In this document: piece after piece, positions 16,736 to 28,400 of the stretch
Layout of the letters: the number at the start of each line of letters is the position of its first letter
Numbering within the stretch: the first letter of the stretch is position 1
Assembly (NCBI GenBank): GCA_964035575.1
Contig: OZ037891.1
Location: 1,302,001 to 1,366,000 of the forward strand
Length of the DNA stretch: 64,000 bases
Origin: Rhynchopus sp. YZ270_cl-10
Lineage: Eukaryota; Euglenozoa; Diplonemea; Diplonemida; Diplonemidae
Reading direction: 5' to 3'
Program-made: the position numbers and the translations under genes
The notes under the pieces: model-generated
Database searches by the model: none
The model's input: the letters and a program-made list of their open reading frames with translations, nothing else
What the model was told of the DNA's origin: nothing

Positions 16736-17780
16736 TTTTTTTTGCTTGAATTTTTTATAAGTCACAAAAAAAATCATTTCAAAAAACACAAAAAAAAGCA
16801 ACAAAAAACAACAAAAAACAAGCTAGTGTGCTGTGTGCGGGATTATAACAGAACATATTGAACGGGGGCACATGGTCTGCACTAATTATTAAGAAAAAAA
16901 AAAGTATTCAACAAAAAGACAATTTCTGTTTGCATCCCGTTTTGGGAATGCCCTCCTTTAATGCGAGAGTGACTTTTCTTTTTTGAGGCACATTCTTTCA
17001 TATTTCTCTTTGAGCCACAAATTTCTTGCGGATGTGTTTGCGGTGAAGCACATTCATCTCTTTCAAGTTGTTGCAAACCCCCGTAAAAACCGGGTATTTT
17101 TTTGTTTACTTTTTTTTGTTGTAGCTCATAGTTGAGGTAACAACAAAAACAAATAAAACTTCAACATTTTCTGTTCGCATTTCCTCAAAACGAAAGTTTT
17201 CTGAGGAGAGCAAATGGTGTTGCGAAGTTTTTTTTTGTTTTGTGTGTTTTTTTTTTTGGGGGCCCAACGTTTTCCTATATTTACGAGCATCCTAGCCCTT
17301 ATCCTGCATGGATACCTTTTTTTATGCTATAGGAAATAATTGATTTAGTGATTGTTACAAGCAATCAAGGCTTCCCCCCCTTTTTTTTTTGTCAAACCTG
17401 TCTTTTACCCCTGTCTTGCCAAAAAAAAATAAAATCAAATGAAAACGGCCGTCTGTACTAACTCTGCATATACAGACAAACCCCCTCAATATAACCAATT
17501 GAGAAGCAAGAAAGAAAATGTAACTGGGAGGGGATGCTGTGCTGGAGTACACGTGCCTCGTGTTCATGCATATTGGTGACACGGGTTTGTCAAAAAGAGG
17601 AAAAATAACATGATGTATCCTCACCCTTTCTTGAGTGACATTTTGAAAGTCTTTGGTGAGTGATTTGTGATGCAAAAAAAAAGACAGTGGAGATTGCACA
17701 ACTGTGGCAACACAGCCGAGGCAACTACACTCTAACAATTTATCAAAGAAAACAAAAATGAAAACAGTTACTAAACTAAA

Positions 17781-18020
17781 GGGGGTCCAAATAACTTTAT
17801 TATTCGGTAAAAGCCAATCATAGCAGGGAAAAAAACCTTATTTTGAAACTAAGTTATTTGGGGGTAAACTTATGAGAGCAAAATTTTCCCTCCTCGAACG
17901 GAAGTACCCTAATTTTTTTTCGGTGAAGTTATTCGGTAATTTTTTCGGCACCCCCAAATCTGAAAAAAAGTTATGCGGCTAAATAGCTATGCTTTGGGGG
18001 TAAAGTTATTTGGGACCCCC
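17781..18020. mobile_element. Short TIR element (MITE-like), about 240 bp
   Basis: The left end GGGGGTCCAAATAACTTTA (17781-17799) is mirrored on the other strand by TAAAGTTATTTGGGACCCCC (18001-18020), with a one-base gap. Sub-terminal motifs recur inside: TTATTCGGTAA twice and AGTTATTTGGG twice. There is no coding capacity and no clear target duplication, so the superfamily is undetermined. Confidence 0.55.
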
Positions 18021-19339
18021 CTTTGTGTTGCAGGAACGAACCCAGTTGTGTCCCCCTACTCCCCCCCCCCCCCCTCAAACCCACATATCCCACCCTGCAT
18101 GTAAAATCCAGCGTTTAGATCCCTTTGATATCACGACCCCCTTTCACTTTGCCAAAAAAGAATTTATAACCTTTTTGGATGCGTTCCATGAATAGTTTGT
18201 CTTTCCTGTCGAGTTTTCCCAGATTTGTCGGGCACGTCTGGGTTTCTTGGACGCAAAGCCTCTGTGGCAGTGCAACAAAATCCCCAGTTGTTGACTTCCG
18301 ACATTTCTGGGATCGCAAAATTATCGAAGTTTGAAGATGTGTGCCCGTGAAGGCTCATTGTCGTTCTTCTGTTTTGTTATTTTTTTTTTCTCTTCTGCAC
18401 ACCAACATCTAGACTAAACGTTGTCGATACCCACAAAAAAAAATAGCCGTTTTTTTCTTAAATTGGCTTTCCCTCTTCCCCCTTTTTGTGTTATTTTAGT
18501 TTACGTTTTTTGTTTATACTTTTTTTTGCTTGGTTTCGTTTTTTTTTCCCCTTCGGGGTCAGCTAGGTCTCATGAGCATCACTTTCTCCAAGGTCGCATG
18601 AACTCCGTAAGTAGTTTTACGCGTGCCACATCCCACTAGAGATTTTTTTTTTTGGAAGTGTGGCAAATACCAGAAATTGAGTGATTCTCGAAAGGGATTC
18701 GTGAGAAACTTCTGCCGCTTATTGTACAGCTAACTTAGTATTGTTTTTTTAGTGCCTTTTTTTTTTGATCGTAGTGTAGTGCAAAAAGCATGGTCCGTGC
18801 CACATGATCGGATATTTCTCCACGGCGCATCATTGCAACGTGGAGGTCCCGTTTGTGTGAGTAAAAAGATAGTTACGTAGGAGCACAATGCGACTGTGAA
18901 GGGAATCTGTTTCTCTCTTGCTGTCGCTAAAAAAAAGTGCGCTGTCCTCTCCAAGGCTGTCAACATATATTTTTTTTTTTTTGGAAAAAAGAAAAGAAAG
19001 AAAGAAAGAAGGGTGTGCTGCTTGTGCTGTGCCCCCTTGTAGCCAGGAGCCGTTTGGTGTTCCTCAAAATAAACAGTCAATACGCTTTCCAACGACATCA
19101 TGATGTCGGGTAAAAAGGCCAAGTGTGCCTCAGCAGAGCAAACAGGCGAGAACAGGACTAGTACCAAATAAAAAAAAAGAACAAGAAAGAAAGAAGGGTT
19201 GTCTTTATCGGTGTGCTAATTCTATCCACATCTAAAGGAGTAAGCTGTCTGCACGTACTAGCCTTTAAAGTAGAAAGTGTGTGACGATGCACGTTTTTTT
19301 TTTGTGCTATTACCCCCTCTCACGAACAGAATTTTTGTT

Positions 19340-19385
19340 AAAGGTTACTGAGCATGAGTCTTCGTATCATCTTACCAACCTTCCT
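19340..19385. repeat. Dispersed intergenic repeat, family B copy
   Basis: GGTTACTGAGCATGAG followed by ATCATCTTACCAACCTTCC parallels the modules near 1811-1860, 11779-11830 and 16664-16735. Confidence 0.45.
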
Positions 19386-20159
19386 TTTGGAAAAGTCATG
19401 AGTCAGCACGAAGACGATTTTTTTATTTTGCAAGAAGGCTTTGTAGTTCAAGCCAAATTTTTTTTGTCAAAGAAGTGCCTTCATTTCAAAAGAGAAGATG
19501 AAATCCCCGCCCACGGCAGGCAACTGCACTATTCCAAAAAATTATCAAAAAACAATGACAATAAAACAAACAGTGGTAACTAGCGGTGGTTAACCCCCCG
19601 TTCACACGACTAAGTGTTTTTTTGCTAATTTTTTCACACGTTTCTGATGTTTCGTTTAAACCTCCTTTCTCTCTTTTTACTTCGAAGGTCTGTCTCTCGG
19701 TAGCAGGCACTTACACATTTTAAGTCCTCAAAAATTCATAATCCCGAATTGCCTGTTCCTAGCTGGGCCACTCCTCATCCTCCTTTTTTTATGCAACGGT
19801 AGTTATTGCGTAACGTGCATTCCTTCTTTGACCAAGATTATTGGAAATAAAACAAAACTGTGCCATTACCCAACGTTTTGCCCCTCCATCCCCTGCCCAG
19901 CCCCTTTCCCCCTGAACCCATGCTGGGACAGATTTTTCACACAAAGAAAAGGGAAGAGAGTCACTGCAAAGGTGGGAGGATCTCTAGAAGAGGGGTGGTG
20001 CTTGTAAAGGGAACAAGATGTGTGTGTCAGTTTGCACAACAAGAGAGATAACTCCTCTCCCACCCCATCTCGGTTCCTTTCACAAACACCGCCCCACCCC
20101 TCTTCTTCCTGCCCTCCCCACACACCTGTCCCCACAGAACAGAGTTACACCCCCAGAAC

Positions 20160-21257
20160 ATGGACATCACAGGACACTTCGAGTCTGCAAGCTGTGTGAT
20201 AGAAGTGGACAGGAGCGCCACCCTTGCACAGGTGAAGGGGAAGCTTGTTGCGGAGCTTGGTGCACCGCGTGATCGGCCTGTTGGTATGCGGATGAGAGGC
20301 GGTGGCGACATCGGGGACGACGACTTGCGCATCTGCGACACGGAGATGGATGAGGGATGTGCCGTTGAGCTGTACTGCACTGGTGCCAACATCACTCCTG
20401 GGGTGATACGAGGTAGTACAAGGGAGACGTCATACTCGCTCACACTCTCCCCGTGTGACAGGTACCTTGCAGTGACGTGGAATGATGGGGTTCTGTCCAT
20501 CTTCGACACGGAAACACATGAGCGTCTATGCAGCTTCCCTTGCCAGCCTTTTCGTACCTCAGCCTTCTCACCTTGCAGTGAGTGGATCTCGTGTATTAAC
20601 AAGGACCCACAGTGTGCTGAAGTTCATGACGTGAAGACAGGTACATTGAAGCACTCCTTTGGAGATGAAGGTGATGAGATATTTGCCGCGACATGGTCAG
20701 CCTGTGGGACAAAGCTGTTGTCGTACTGCAAGAACAAGGGTTTGCAGGTGTGGAACATTGCAACGGGCGTTGTTGTGCATGAATGGGACCACATTGTGAA
20801 GTGCTGCGTTACTATGTTTGTGGTAGGCGAAGACAGGGTGGCGATGTTTGGGGAGAGCAACAAAGATGTCACCATCTGGGACTACACGACAGGGGTGGAG
20901 GTGCTTGTTCTTACATGCCATTCTGAGGTGCATTATGTGTCACTGTCACCAAACCAACGTTTCATTGCAGCGTGTTACAACAAAGGTGTGCGTGTCTGGA
21001 ACATCGAAACAGGTGAATGTGTATTTGAAGACGACTCAGAAAACGAATGGACAGATATTGCTGTATCGAACGACGTTGTTGCTGCCTACTCCCCCACTAC
21101 ATTCTGTGTGTGGTCCATCTCAACATGTCAGAATCTTTTGCACCATCAATTGGATGACAGGGATTCTTTCGGTGTTGCAATCAGCAGCTTTGGTGGTGTG
21201 GTGATGTACAGCAGGGATAATGGTGTTGAGATTGCTGACATCTCACACCTGTCTTGA
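20160..21257 (+). CDS. Ubiquitin-like domain plus WD40 beta-propeller protein
   Basis: The product has 365 residues. Residues 1-75 look like a ubiquitin-like fold: a beta-hairpin start, TLAQVKGKLVAELG as the helix, a GMRMRGGG turn, DDDLRICDTEMDEGCAVEL to the end. From about residue 85, at least six WD40-like blades follow, each with a hydrophobic strand and a WD-type dipeptide position: VLSIFDTET, EVHDVKTG, LQVWNIATG, VTIWDYTTG, VRVWNIETG and FCVWSIS. A last strand (VEIADIS) may close a seven-blade ring. The protein is probably a cytosolic scaffold; UBL and WD40 domains often link partners to ubiquitin or proteasome functions, but nothing here fixes the partner. A broken copy of its 5' end lies downstream at 21549-21775. 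Confidence 0.85.
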   Translation: MDITGHFESASCVIEVDRSATLAQVKGKLVAELGAPRDRPVGMRMRGGGDIGDDDLRICDTEMDEGCAVELYCTGANITPGVIRGSTRETSYSLTLSPCDRYLAVTWNDGVLSIFDTETHERLCSFPCQPFRTSAFSPCSEWISCINKDPQCAEVHDVKTGTLKHSFGDEGDEIFAATWSACGTKLLSYCKNKGLQVWNIATGVVVHEWDHIVKCCVTMFVVGEDRVAMFGESNKDVTIWDYTTGVEVLVLTCHSEVHYVSLSPNQRFIAACYNKGVRVWNIETGECVFEDDSENEWTDIAVSNDVVAAYSPTTFCVWSISTCQNLLHHQLDDRDSFGVAISSFGGVVMYSRDNGVEIADISHLS

Positions 21258-21548
21258 ACTGTCACATTCGCAGCACGTACCACTACTAAAATATGTAGAC
21301 TCTCGTGGGTCATTCAAAAAAGCTACCCACATCTTACCGTGCCGCTCCCTCCTGAACCCATTTCCACAAATGAAAGGTGCCATACTTTGCTTCCCTTTCC
21401 TGCACCTTGCCTGGGTAACTCCATGCGGGAAGATACGTAAAGATAGATGCACATGTTTGTCGTTGTGGGAGTGGGTTGGCAATGGAGACCGCGCCGTTCC
21501 GCTGTGGTTTTTGCACACACGAAGCACAACTACCCGTCATGGTGTGGG
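21258..21548. other. Spacer downstream of the WD40 gene
   Basis: No gene was seen. It contains ordinary mixed-composition sequence and leads into the duplicated 5' fragment of the WD40 gene. Confidence 0.4.
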
Positions 21549-21775
21549 AAGGTGGGAGGACCTCTAACTGGGTGAGGAGTTATCTCTCTTGTTTTTGCAA
21601 ATGACAACACATCTCGTTTCCTTCGCAAACACCACCCTTCTTCCTGCCCTCCCCACACACCTATCCCACAGAACAGAGTTACACCCCCTTAACATGGACA
21701 TCACAGGACACTTCGATAGAAGTGGACAGGAGCGCCACCCTTGCACAGGTGATGGGGAAGCTTGTTGCGGACCAT
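21549..21775 (+). pseudogene. Truncated, partly inverted duplicate of the UBL-WD40 gene 5' end
   Basis: 21549-21569 matches the leader of the WD40 gene (about 19970-19997) in direct orientation. 21570-21622 matches the reverse complement of 20008-20062. 21622-21775 returns to direct orientation and matches 20085-20250, including the ATG (here 21694) and MDITGHF. About 17 bases present in the parent after CTTCGA are absent, which shifts the frame, and similarity ends after CTTGTTGCGGA. It is therefore a non-functional tandem fragment. The LINE inserted about 50 bp downstream of it. Confidence 0.8.
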
Positions 21776-21820
21776 CCACGTCCCACCCTTTGCATGAGCT
21801 CGACTGAGATGCGACATAGC

Positions 21821-21831
21821 ACGTTTTAACT
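21821..21831. other. Target-site duplication, left copy, of LINE copy 1
   Basis: ACGTTTTAACT lies immediately before the LINE 5' repeats and recurs directly after the poly-A tail at 32224-32234. The first A could equally belong to the tail on the right side, giving 10 or 11 bp. Confidence 0.85.
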
Positions 21832-21833
21832 TT

Positions 21834-21901
21834 ACAGGGGACCATTTTTTACAGGGGACCATTTTTTACAGGGGACCATTTTTTACAGGGGACCATTTTT
21901 T
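21834..21901 (+). repeat. LINE 5' tandem repeats, four 17-bp units
   Basis: ACAGGGGACCATTTTTT is repeated four times with starts at 21834, 21851, 21868 and 21885. Copy 2 has three. Variable 5' tandem monomers act as promoter repeats in some LINE families; a promoter role here is inference. Confidence 0.85.
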
Positions 21902-22093
21902 ACACATTACAACACACTTGTCCTTTCTTTTTACCCTCCCTCCCTCCCCCTTTCCTTTGTTTTATTGTGAGCCTTGTACGCCTCCACGGGGCGGTCCCTG
22001 GGCAACGGTAGAGGAGTGCAGGCCGGCGAAGCGCAAGGCGTAGTGTGTCTTGTCCTTCTTTGTTTTCGTTTTTTGGTTTTTGCTTTTTTAAAA

Positions 22094-22273
22094 ATGAGGA
22101 GGAAGGCCCTTTTGGGGGCGTTGTGGGTGGTGCTGCATGTCTGCATCAGCAACAGCAGCAGGTGCTACACCAACAGCAGCAGCAACAGCAGCAACAGCAG
22201 CAACAGCAGCAACAGCAGCAACAGCAGCAACAGCAGCAACAGCAGCAACAGCAGCAACAGCAGCAACAGCAAG

Positions 22274-22307
<34 letters not shown>

Positions 22308-22341
22308 GCAACAACAGCAACAGCAGCAACAGCAGCAACAT

Positions 22342-22382
<41 letters not shown>

Positions 22383-22427
22383 GGTGCTACACCAACAGCA
22401 GCAGCAACAACATATGCCACACCAGCT

Positions 22428-22460
<33 letters not shown>

Positions 22461-25400
22461 ACAGCAGCAACAGCAGCAACAGCAGCAACAGCAGCAACAG
22501 CAGCAACAGCAGCAACAGCAGCAACAGCAGCAACAGCAGCAACAGCAGCAACAGCAGCAACAGCAGCAACAGCAGCAACAACATAAGCTGCATCAACAGC
22601 AGTAGCAGGAGCACCAACAGCAGGAGCGGCAGCTTCCTATGCTACAACAGCTTCCTCATCAGTGGCAGGAGCCCCATTCCCCCCCTTTTTTACCCCAAAA
22701 AGAGGCCTCTTGAGCCCAACAACCCAAGCAGCTGCAGCTTTGATAGCAGCAACAAAAACGTGTGTGGAGGCAACAAAGTAAAGAACTGTTGTCATAACAA
22801 CCCACACCCCCCTTCCCCCCATGATATCCCCAAAAAGAGGCAATGTATGCCCAACCACATCAGTGGCTGCAACTGTGATAGCAGCAAAAACGAAATCTTC
22901 GGAGTCCTGGGTGGGGTCCCAGTATCACCCCTGGTGTGCAGCAGCAGCAGTTCCAAAGGCCTTTACAGCAGCAGTTCCAACAGCAGGCTCTACAGCTTTT
23001 TCACCAGCAGTTCCAAAGGCTTCTGCAGCGGTTCCAACAGCAGGTCCAACAGCAGGCACAACAGCAGTTTAAACAGCAGTTCCAACGGCTTCTGCAGCAG
23101 CAAGAGCGTTTCCAAAAGCAGTTCCAGCAGCAGTTCCAGCAGCAGTTCCAACAGCAGGCACAACAGCAGTTTCAACTGCAGTTCCAAAGACTTCTGCAGC
23201 AGCAGCTCCAACAGCAGGTCCAACAGCAGGCACAACAGCAGTTTCAACAGCAGTTCCAATGGCTTCTGCGGCAGCAGCTCCAACGGCGGGTCCAGCAGCG
23301 TCTCCAACAGCAGTTCCAGCAGCAGTTCCAACAGCAGGCACAACAGCAGTGTAAACAGCAGTTCCAATGGCTTCTGCAGCAGCAGTTCCAACAGCGTTTC
23401 CAAAAGCAGTTCCAGCAACAGGCACAACAGCAGTTTCATCAGCAGTTCCAAGGACTTCTGCGGCAGCAGCTCTAACGGCAGGTCCAACAGCAGTTCCAAC
23501 AGCAGGCTTAACAGCAGTTTTAACAGCAGTTCCAAAGACTTCTGCAGCAGCGGTTCCAACAGCAGGTCCAACAGCGTCTCCAAAAGCAGTTCCAGCAGCA
23601 GTTCCAACAGCAGGCACAACAGCAGTTTCAACTGCAGTTCCAAAGACTTCGGCAGCAGCAGCTCCAACAGCAGGTCCAACAGCAGGCTTAGCAGCAGTTT
23701 CAACAGCAGTTCCAAAGACTTCTGCAGCAGCGTTTCCAACAGCCGTTCCAGCAGCAGTTCCAGCAGCAGTTCCAACAGCAGGCACAACAGCAGTTTAAAC
23801 AGCAGTTCCAATGGCTTCTGCAGCAGCAGTTCCAACAGCGTTTCCAAAAGCAGTTCCAGCAACAGGCACAACAGCAGTTTCATCAGCAGTTCCAAGGACT
23901 TCTGCGGCAGCAGCTCTAACGGCAGGTCCAACAGCAGTTCCAACAGCAGGCTTAACAGCAGTTTTAACAGCAGTTCCAAAGACTTCTGCAGCAGCGGTTC
24001 CAACAGCAGGTCCAACAGCGTCTCCAAAAGCAGTTCCAGCAGCAGTTCCAACAGCAGGCACAACAGCAGTTTCAACTGCAGTTCCATAGACTTCTGCAGC
24101 AGCAGTTCCAACAGCAGGTCCAACAGCAGCACCAACATCAACAGCAGACGCAGCAACAACAACTTAGGGGGTGGTGAGCGAGGTATGCTGGTGTTCGGGG
24201 TCAGCCTTGAGGGGCGAGAAGGACAGAGTGGCTGTGTGATGATGCGGGTGTGGCAAAAGGGGTGTGTACAGATAGAGTTTTGGTTCGACTGGTGGTGCAA
24301 CCTCTGGGAGGTCTTCACCTCCTTGCGTCAACCTGACCCCTGCTGGGTAGTCGAGGCACCTGAGTGGGGAGTGTTTGTGTCGTTCGCGGTCCTGGATCTG
24401 TGGAAGGACAGACGCGCCCCTACCCTCAGTCATCTCATTTTGTGGCTAGTGGGCAGGAGGACCAGGAGGACGCGACGAGGACACCGGTCCTTGAACTGGA
24501 CCAAGTCACAGGCGGGCAGGCTCCGTCGGCGCAAGGCGCCCTGCAATCGTCCGCCCTCTCCGGCAGCGCACCCAGTTTTCCGCAGGATCAGGGTCGCCGA
24601 TGCGTTGAGAGGTGCTTTGCAGTGTGTGGCCATCTGGGTTCTGGTTTTTGTGGGGTCTGAGCTTGGGAGGTCAGCGCCACATGTTTTGGGTTGCGCGCTT
24701 TTTCGGGACGCGGAGGTGCTGGGGGTGGGTGTGCTGCGGGGACTGTGCCGCGTTCGGAGAGGATGGCGGTGGCTGGAAGGGGCGAGCGAGCGAGTGCGCC
24801 GATGGACCGGAGGGATCCGAGTGGCTGCCAGCTTGGTGAGGGCCAGTGTGATGGGGGTGGGTCAGTTGTCGGTGTGTGCAGCCGAGTGGGTGTGGGTTGC
24901 ATGGTCCGCAGGTGGTTGTTTGGCGGGTTTTGTGGCACTGGTCGGCGTCGCGCGCCCACTTGGCTGGGTTCTTCTCTTGGAGGTGCGCCGTGTGGCAGCA
25001 CGCAGGTGGACTCGTAGGATCGGGATGGCATTTGGCATGCTGGTGGTGTCCCTACTGGTCTTGCTGTCGCTGTTGTGGCGAGCGGTGACGCCCTGGGACC
25101 TGCGCCCTGCCCCTGCGGATCCGGAGCACCCGATCAGCTTGTCCCCGTTTGCGTTGACCGGTGGGTGCGCAAACGTGAACGCTCCTGCGTATACAGAGCA
25201 AGCGGTGTCTGTGGACGCGACTCTGGCGAAGTTTGGAGCTAAACGCATCCCCAACGTGTCCACAAATGATTGTGGTTATGTGGCACTACACCTCTGGGAC
25301 CACGACACGCAGCCGGACGTGAGGGCAATGCGCAAGCAGCTGTATGACACAGCAGTGGAGGTGTCGAACCGCCTGGTGCAGGTGCTGGGGTCGCAGGAGG

Positions 25401-28400
25401 CCATGACGGAGTTTGCCAATGGTGTGACCGGCGAGGCCCACCTCAACCACTTGGGGCTTCAGCTCACCGCGACAGCATCCCGCATCAACATCGTGGTAGT
25501 GCAGGCGTCGGAAGAGAACCCCCTCGTGCGCATCACCCCTGGTAGCAAAAGAGTCGCCAAGTCGTACGCGGAGAGCTTCCAAGCGAAACTTCCCACGGTC
25601 GTCATCGCTCTCTGTGACTCTCACTTTGAGGCAGTGGAGCTTGTCCCGGAGGTGGGGAAGACCAAGGAGGGGATGGCAGAGAAGATGAGGAAGGAGGCTC
25701 GGCAGGCAGTGCTGGACACAGCGCATTTGGATGGCATCATCCCCACCAACACCACCACCACCGCCCCCCTGGCTACCAAGCTGGGACACATCAATGCGGA
25801 TCGGGTGTTCTGCCCCTTTGATGGATGCAGAGCGGGAATTTTGTCTTCGAGTGATGCGGTCGGGGGCCTGTCTCGTAAGGGCTTGCTGCAGCACATGCGT
25901 CGCCACCAGGCGGATGGAGCGTACATCCCCGACGAGCTGTTGGGCCACTTGGGCATGTCGCGCTGTGCGAACGATCAGTGCGACATGCTATTGCCGCAGA
26001 GCAAGGAGGTCTGCAACACCTGTACGGTGCACTTTGGCGAAGAAGGCTTCACCGCTCCGTCTCCCTCCAGTCGAGGAATGCTGACAGATCAGGATGACCT
26101 CCCCTCCTTTGAAGTCATGGGGACCACCAGGATCCAGCTGAAGGGCGGGTGCCCAGACAAACACCTGCAGCTGTACAGCGAGCTCTTCCTGAGGGTCCTC
26201 ATGGACATCCTGGAGTACCAGGACGAGGTGGCCTGGAAGCGCCTTGCACTGTTCTTCACAGTGTTGCACCGGACACGGACAGAGCGAGGGGGCAAGGACC
26301 AGGAGCGACGTTTGACGAGCACCTGGGGGAAGGACTTGGAGGCTTGGAAGGCTGGCCAGTATGTCGCCCTGTGGGAGCAAACGGTAGAGGAGCGGAAGCC
26401 AAGGCCCTCTGGGTGGTCGGATGAAGACACTGACGAAGGGAGACGGAAGCGCACCATAGCCAAAGCGAGAGCAGGACTCCCGAGCCAGGCCATGTCATGC
26501 GCTACCAGCGACGGCCTCGCCCCACAGACACCGGCGACGCTGGAAAAGCTTCAGACGAAGCACCCAGCCGCAGCTGATGCCAAGGCCCTGGAGCAGGCGG
26601 ATTGGCCACAGCCTCAGGAGGTCCCACCGGTGACAGTGGTGGAGGTGATGAAGGCCCTGCGGAGCATGCCGAAGTCATCGGCGGCGGGTCCCTCGAACGT
26701 GACGGGCGCGCACCTTCGTACACTTTGCCTACAGAGGCGGGCTAAGGGAACTTTGGCAGCGCTGGCCGCAGTGTTGACGTCTTTGGCACGAGGAAATGCT
26801 CCAGTGGAGGTGGCTGAGTTCTTCGCCGGCGCTAACTTGGTGGCTCTCCGGAAGCCTGCAAAGGGGCCGGGCCTGGAGGAGGACGTGCGTCCGATTGCGG
26901 TTGGGGACACTCTCCGCAGACTGGTGGGAAAGATTCTGTCGGCGCGAGTGCGGGTGCCTGCTAGGACGCTTCTTCTTCGAGGGAACCAGGTGGGGGTGGC
27001 AACGGCAAGGGGGGCGGCAGTGGCGACTGATGTTATCTCGCAGTACGCCGGGCGCAACCGCGGAAAAGGTAAAGTCATTTTGAAAATTGACTACCGTAAC
27101 GCGTTCAACTGCGTAGACCGCCTGTCGATGCTAAGAGCGGTCGACGCCAACCTCCCCGAGCTGGCCCCATGGGTGCGATGGTGTTACCTGGAGCACTCTA
27201 GCCTGTTCTATGGTGGGGATACCATAAAGTCTCAGCGCGGAGCTCAGCAAGGAGATCCCTTGGGCCCGCTTCTCTTCTCCCTGACCATACACCAGATGGC
27301 GCTAGAGCTGAAGGGGCACCCAGGCCTGGATGGGACTTTGTGGTACCTCGATGACGGCTCTCTGAGGGGGTCCCCTAAGGCGGTTTTCGAGGCGTACCAG
27401 GTTCTGTGCACTCGTAGCTCCGAACTGGGGTTGGAGGTGAACGCGAACAAGTGTGAGCTCATCTCCACTGGTGGCGTCTCCAAGGAGGATCTCGAGGCCG
27501 TGGGGTTCACGTTGAACGAGGGTGGACAGGACGCCATGGGTGAAGGCGGGTTTCGGCTGTTGGATGTGGATGGGTTCGATTTCTTGGGCATCCCCATTGG
27601 GTCTGCGGCTTTCTGCGAGGAGTACATGGCCCGGAAGGTGGACGATTCCCGCCGCAACCTGGAAGCCCTTGTGGACCTCGGGGACTCCCAGGCAGCCTTC
27701 TACGTACTGAGATACTGCGAAGGCTACTGCCGCATGGTGTTCTACATGCGGGGGATCCCACAGTGCGCGGAGTACCTGACGGCTTTTGACGACCTGATTG
27801 ACAGGTGCCTGGCTGCGCTTCTGCATGACCCGGATGGGGCGCTGCCGGAGTTGGCAAGGGCGCAGGCGGCGCTTCCTGTGGCGCTTGGGGGGCTGGGTAT
27901 CCGTCGCACAGTGGACCATCGGACGGCTGCGTCCCTCGCCTCTCAGTCAGGGAACCTGCAACTGTCGCAGGCCTTGGACCCTGCGTTCACCTGGGATGAG
28001 GAGAGATGGAACAGCGCGGCTGAGGAGTACAACTCCAGGGTACCGGTGGCGTTTCACGTGGACAGGGCTCAGCCGAAGAAGATCCTGGAGCAGCAGAGTC
28101 TGTCGTCTGCGGTGATTGACGCCCAGGCAGACAAGTTGATGCAACAGCTCTGCATGCGAGACCGAGCACGGATGAAGTCCCTTCTCCTGCCGCTTTCTGG
28201 GACGTACCTCACGGCGACACCCTCAGCAAGGAACCAGATGTCTTCAGCGGACTTTGCGGTTGTGACCCGTTTCCGACTAGGGGTGGCCATCCATGCGGAG
28301 GGAACGACTTGCTCGGCATGTCAGGGGGGGCAGAAAAGGGTTGTCATGGACTCCTTTGGCGACCACACCTTTGGCTGCCCCTACGCCAAACACCGCGTCG

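Larger units (their letters stand above)
14871..20159. other. Long non-coding AT-rich region between PTEN and the WD40 gene
   Basis: No ORF here has convincing codon use; the open frames are short and low-complexity. Recognisable items are a perfect 13-bp hairpin (15211-15250), a fold-back (15406-15498), dispersed repeats of families A, B and C (16256-16342, 16601-16735, 19340-19385), a TIR element (17781-18020) and many poly-T/poly-A tracts. Small RNA genes could be hidden here, but I found no tRNA. Confidence 0.55.

Noticed and set aside
22045-22605. A poly-Gln protein at the LINE start
   Set aside because: The Gln frame ends within the tract and meets stops in the following nonamer tract. 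Only the Ser/Asn frame continues into OTU-RT in both copies.
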